Part shown: piece after piece, positions 5,947 through 7,203 of the stretch
Layout of the letters: every line of letters begins with the position of its first letter
How positions within the stretch are numbered: the first letter of the stretch is position 1
Origin: CAYZPB01 sp964551195
Lineage (GTDB): Bacteria > Bacillota > Bacilli > Tepidibacillales > Tepidibacillaceae
Reading direction: 5' to 3'
DNA length: 7,203 nucleotides
Assembly (NCBI GenBank): GCA_964551195.1
Contig: CAZKBI010000030.1
Location: 1 to 7,203 of the forward strand
The notes under the pieces: model-generated
Told to the model about the DNA's origin: nothing
Seen by the model: only the letters and a program-made list of their open reading frames with translations
The model's database searches: none
Position numbers and translations under genes: made by a program

Positions 5947-6061
5947 AAACCTTTTCACCCAACAACGGATAAACCCATCAGTATAGGGACGAAAAGATAT
6001 CACTGCATACCTGTAGAACATATAAAACTTAGTCATAATTTATCATTTGCAGCCCCTAGTG

Positions 6062-7203
6062 TCAAGCAAGCAAAAGGTCTTCCATCTGCTCCAGAATATC
6101 AGCAAAAACTGCTAAAGCATCCTGAATCGGTTGAGGACTATTCATATCTACACCCGCAGCTTTAAGCAAATCAATTGGGTAATCAGAACCCCCAGATTTT
6201 AGAAAACCTAGGTAACGTTCAACCGCTGGTTGCCCCTCCTCTAGTATCTGCTTAGCAAGACTAATTGCCGCGGAAAAGCCGGTTGCATATTTATATACAT
6301 AAAAATTCATATAAAAGTGAGGAATACGAGCCCATTCAATATCAATCTGCGAATCGATTATGATATCTGGACCATAATATTTTAGATTTAGATCGCGGTA
6401 AGCAGCACTTAATTCCACAGCTGTCATTGCCTCACCAGCCTCTGCTCGCGCATGAATAATCTGCTCAAACTCAGCGAACATAGTCTGGCGATATAGGGTC
6501 GCGCGAAACTGCTCGAGATAATGATTGAGGTAGTATAAGCGCTCCTTTTTGTCGGTTGTTGTTTCTAGTAGATAGGCCATTAAGAGAGCCTCATTTAAGG
6601 TAGAAGCAACCTCAGCAACAAATATTGTATAATCTGCATAAACCTGTGGCTGGTTCTGGTTAGAGTAGTATGAGTGCATCGAATGTCCGAGCTCATGAGC
6701 CAGAGTAAATAGGTCATTAACCTTATCCTGATAATTCATCAGAATATAGGGACTGGTCGCATAGGTGCCCCAGGAAAAAGCACCAGTCGTCTTACCTTCA
6801 TTCTCGTAAACGTCAACCCAGCGCGAATGAATACCACGCATCATATCGGTTAAATATTCCTCGCCAAGCGGTTCTAGGGCTGTTTGTAGCTTGGTAAGGG
6901 CCTCTTGGTAGCTTACCTTTAACTCAACTTCATCAATCAGCGGTGTATATAGATCATACATATGTATCTCATCTAATTGTAATACTTTCTGTCTTAGGGC
7001 AACATAACGATGTAGTAAAGGCAGTTGCTCATTAACCGTATCGATCAATTGATTATAGACTGTCAGCGGCACATTGTCCGGGAAAAGCGAAGCCTCGATT
7101 GCTGATGGGTAATTTTTGACCCGTGCGTAGAAAATATTCTTTTTTACCTCATGATTTAAGGTGGTCGCAAAGGTATTGATTAGCCCTTGGTAACTACTGT
7201 AAA
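6062..7203 (-). CDS. pepF: Oligoendopeptidase F (M3 metallopeptidase), 5' part beyond the right edge
   Basis: Cytoplasmic zinc peptidase that cuts short peptides. The visible fragment is 379 complete codons plus stop. Its reading frame stays open from the GTG at 7072 to the window end, encoding a segment that begins YSSYQGLINTFA and includes NIFYARVKNYPSAIEASLF, which matches the PepF region before the catalytic domain; the gene therefore really extends past 7203 and 7072 is not the start. About 220 N-terminal residues of the usual 600 or so are missing. The zinc motif HELGH (6697-6683) is followed by the third ligand Glu in FVAEVAST 24 residues after its last His, and the downstream pattern (HFYMNFYVYKYATGFSAA) is typical of PepF. 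It ends 177 bp upstream of the serA start in the same orientation, with no clear hairpin terminator between, so some read-through into serA is possible. Confidence 0.96.
   Translation of the reverse strand, partial: YSSYQGLINTFATTLNHEVKKNIFYARVKNYPSAIEASLFPDNVPLTVYNQLIDTVNEQLPLLHRYVALRQKVLQLDEIHMYDLYTPLIDEVELKVSYQEALTKLQTALEPLGEEYLTDMMRGIHSRWVDVYENEGKTTGAFSWGTYATSPYILMNYQDKVNDLFTLAHELGHSMHSYYSNQNQPQVYADYTIFVAEVASTLNEALLMAYLLETTTDKKERLYYLNHYLEQFRATLYRQTMFAEFEQIIHARAEAGEAMTAVELSAAYRDLNLKYYGPDIIIDSQIDIEWARIPHFYMNFYVYKYATGFSAAISLAKQILEEGQPAVERYLGFLKSGGSDYPIDLLKAAGVDMNSPQPIQDALAVFADILEQMEDLLLA

Noticed and set aside
5885..6061. T-box or amino-acid riboswitch upstream of serA
   Set aside because: No T-box consensus, no antiterminator/terminator pair and no known riboswitch core is visible on the minus strand.
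5821..6165. Plus-strand 114-codon ORF across the serA-pepF spacer
   Set aside because: It begins inside antisense serA and ends inside antisense pepF, has no ribosome-binding site, and its product shows no family features.
7070..7072. GTG at 7072 as the start of pepF
   Set aside because: The frame stays open to the window edge and encodes recognisable PepF sequence upstream, so this is an internal valine codon.

Overview
The window comes from a low-GC Bacillota (Firmicutes) chromosome, either clostridial or an early-branching bacillar lineage. Supporting this are the AT-rich composition, purine-rich ribosome-binding sites, sigma-A-like promoters, a SerA with an ASB and an ACT domain, a PepF oligopeptidase, a HisJ-type PHP phosphatase, a membrane-anchored SH3/GH18 hydrolase, and a Bacillota-style rRNA antitermination box. 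The species cannot be named from this sequence. No phage, transposon, CRISPR or conjugation signature is visible; the content is housekeeping chromosome.

Layout, left to right. Positions 1-161 (minus strand) look like the start of a ribosomal RNA operon whose 16S gene would lie beyond the left edge: two abutting sigma-A-type promoters (161-133 and 130-102) are followed by a boxA element (83-64) and a leader. Next, on the minus strand, is a membrane-anchored SH3-GH18 glycoside hydrolase (188-1879), and 47 bp upstream of it the endonuclease III gene nth (1927-2580). The two may be co-transcribed. From the divergent spacer at 2581-2716, an extended -10 promoter drives a plus-strand pair: an unrecognised 218-aa protein (2717-3373) and, 4 bp later, a PHP-family phosphohydrolase of the HisJ type (3378-4196). 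A hairpin and T-tract (4263-4228) end serA, which converges from the other side (4292-5884). The 177-bp spacer upstream of serA holds a candidate promoter overlapping an inverted repeat. The last gene, pepF (6062 to the right edge, minus strand), lacks its N-terminal part because the window ends.

Functionally the window combines DNA repair (Nth), amino-acid biosynthesis (SerA, perhaps the PHP enzyme), peptide turnover (PepF), envelope or spore-wall glycan remodelling (GH18) and the front of an rRNA operon. No single pathway links the genes. The only part that could be new biology is the small orphan protein coupled to the PHP phosphatase; it has a weak resemblance, by eye, to sigma-70 region 2. 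I see no clear evidence of a novel defence or mobile system.
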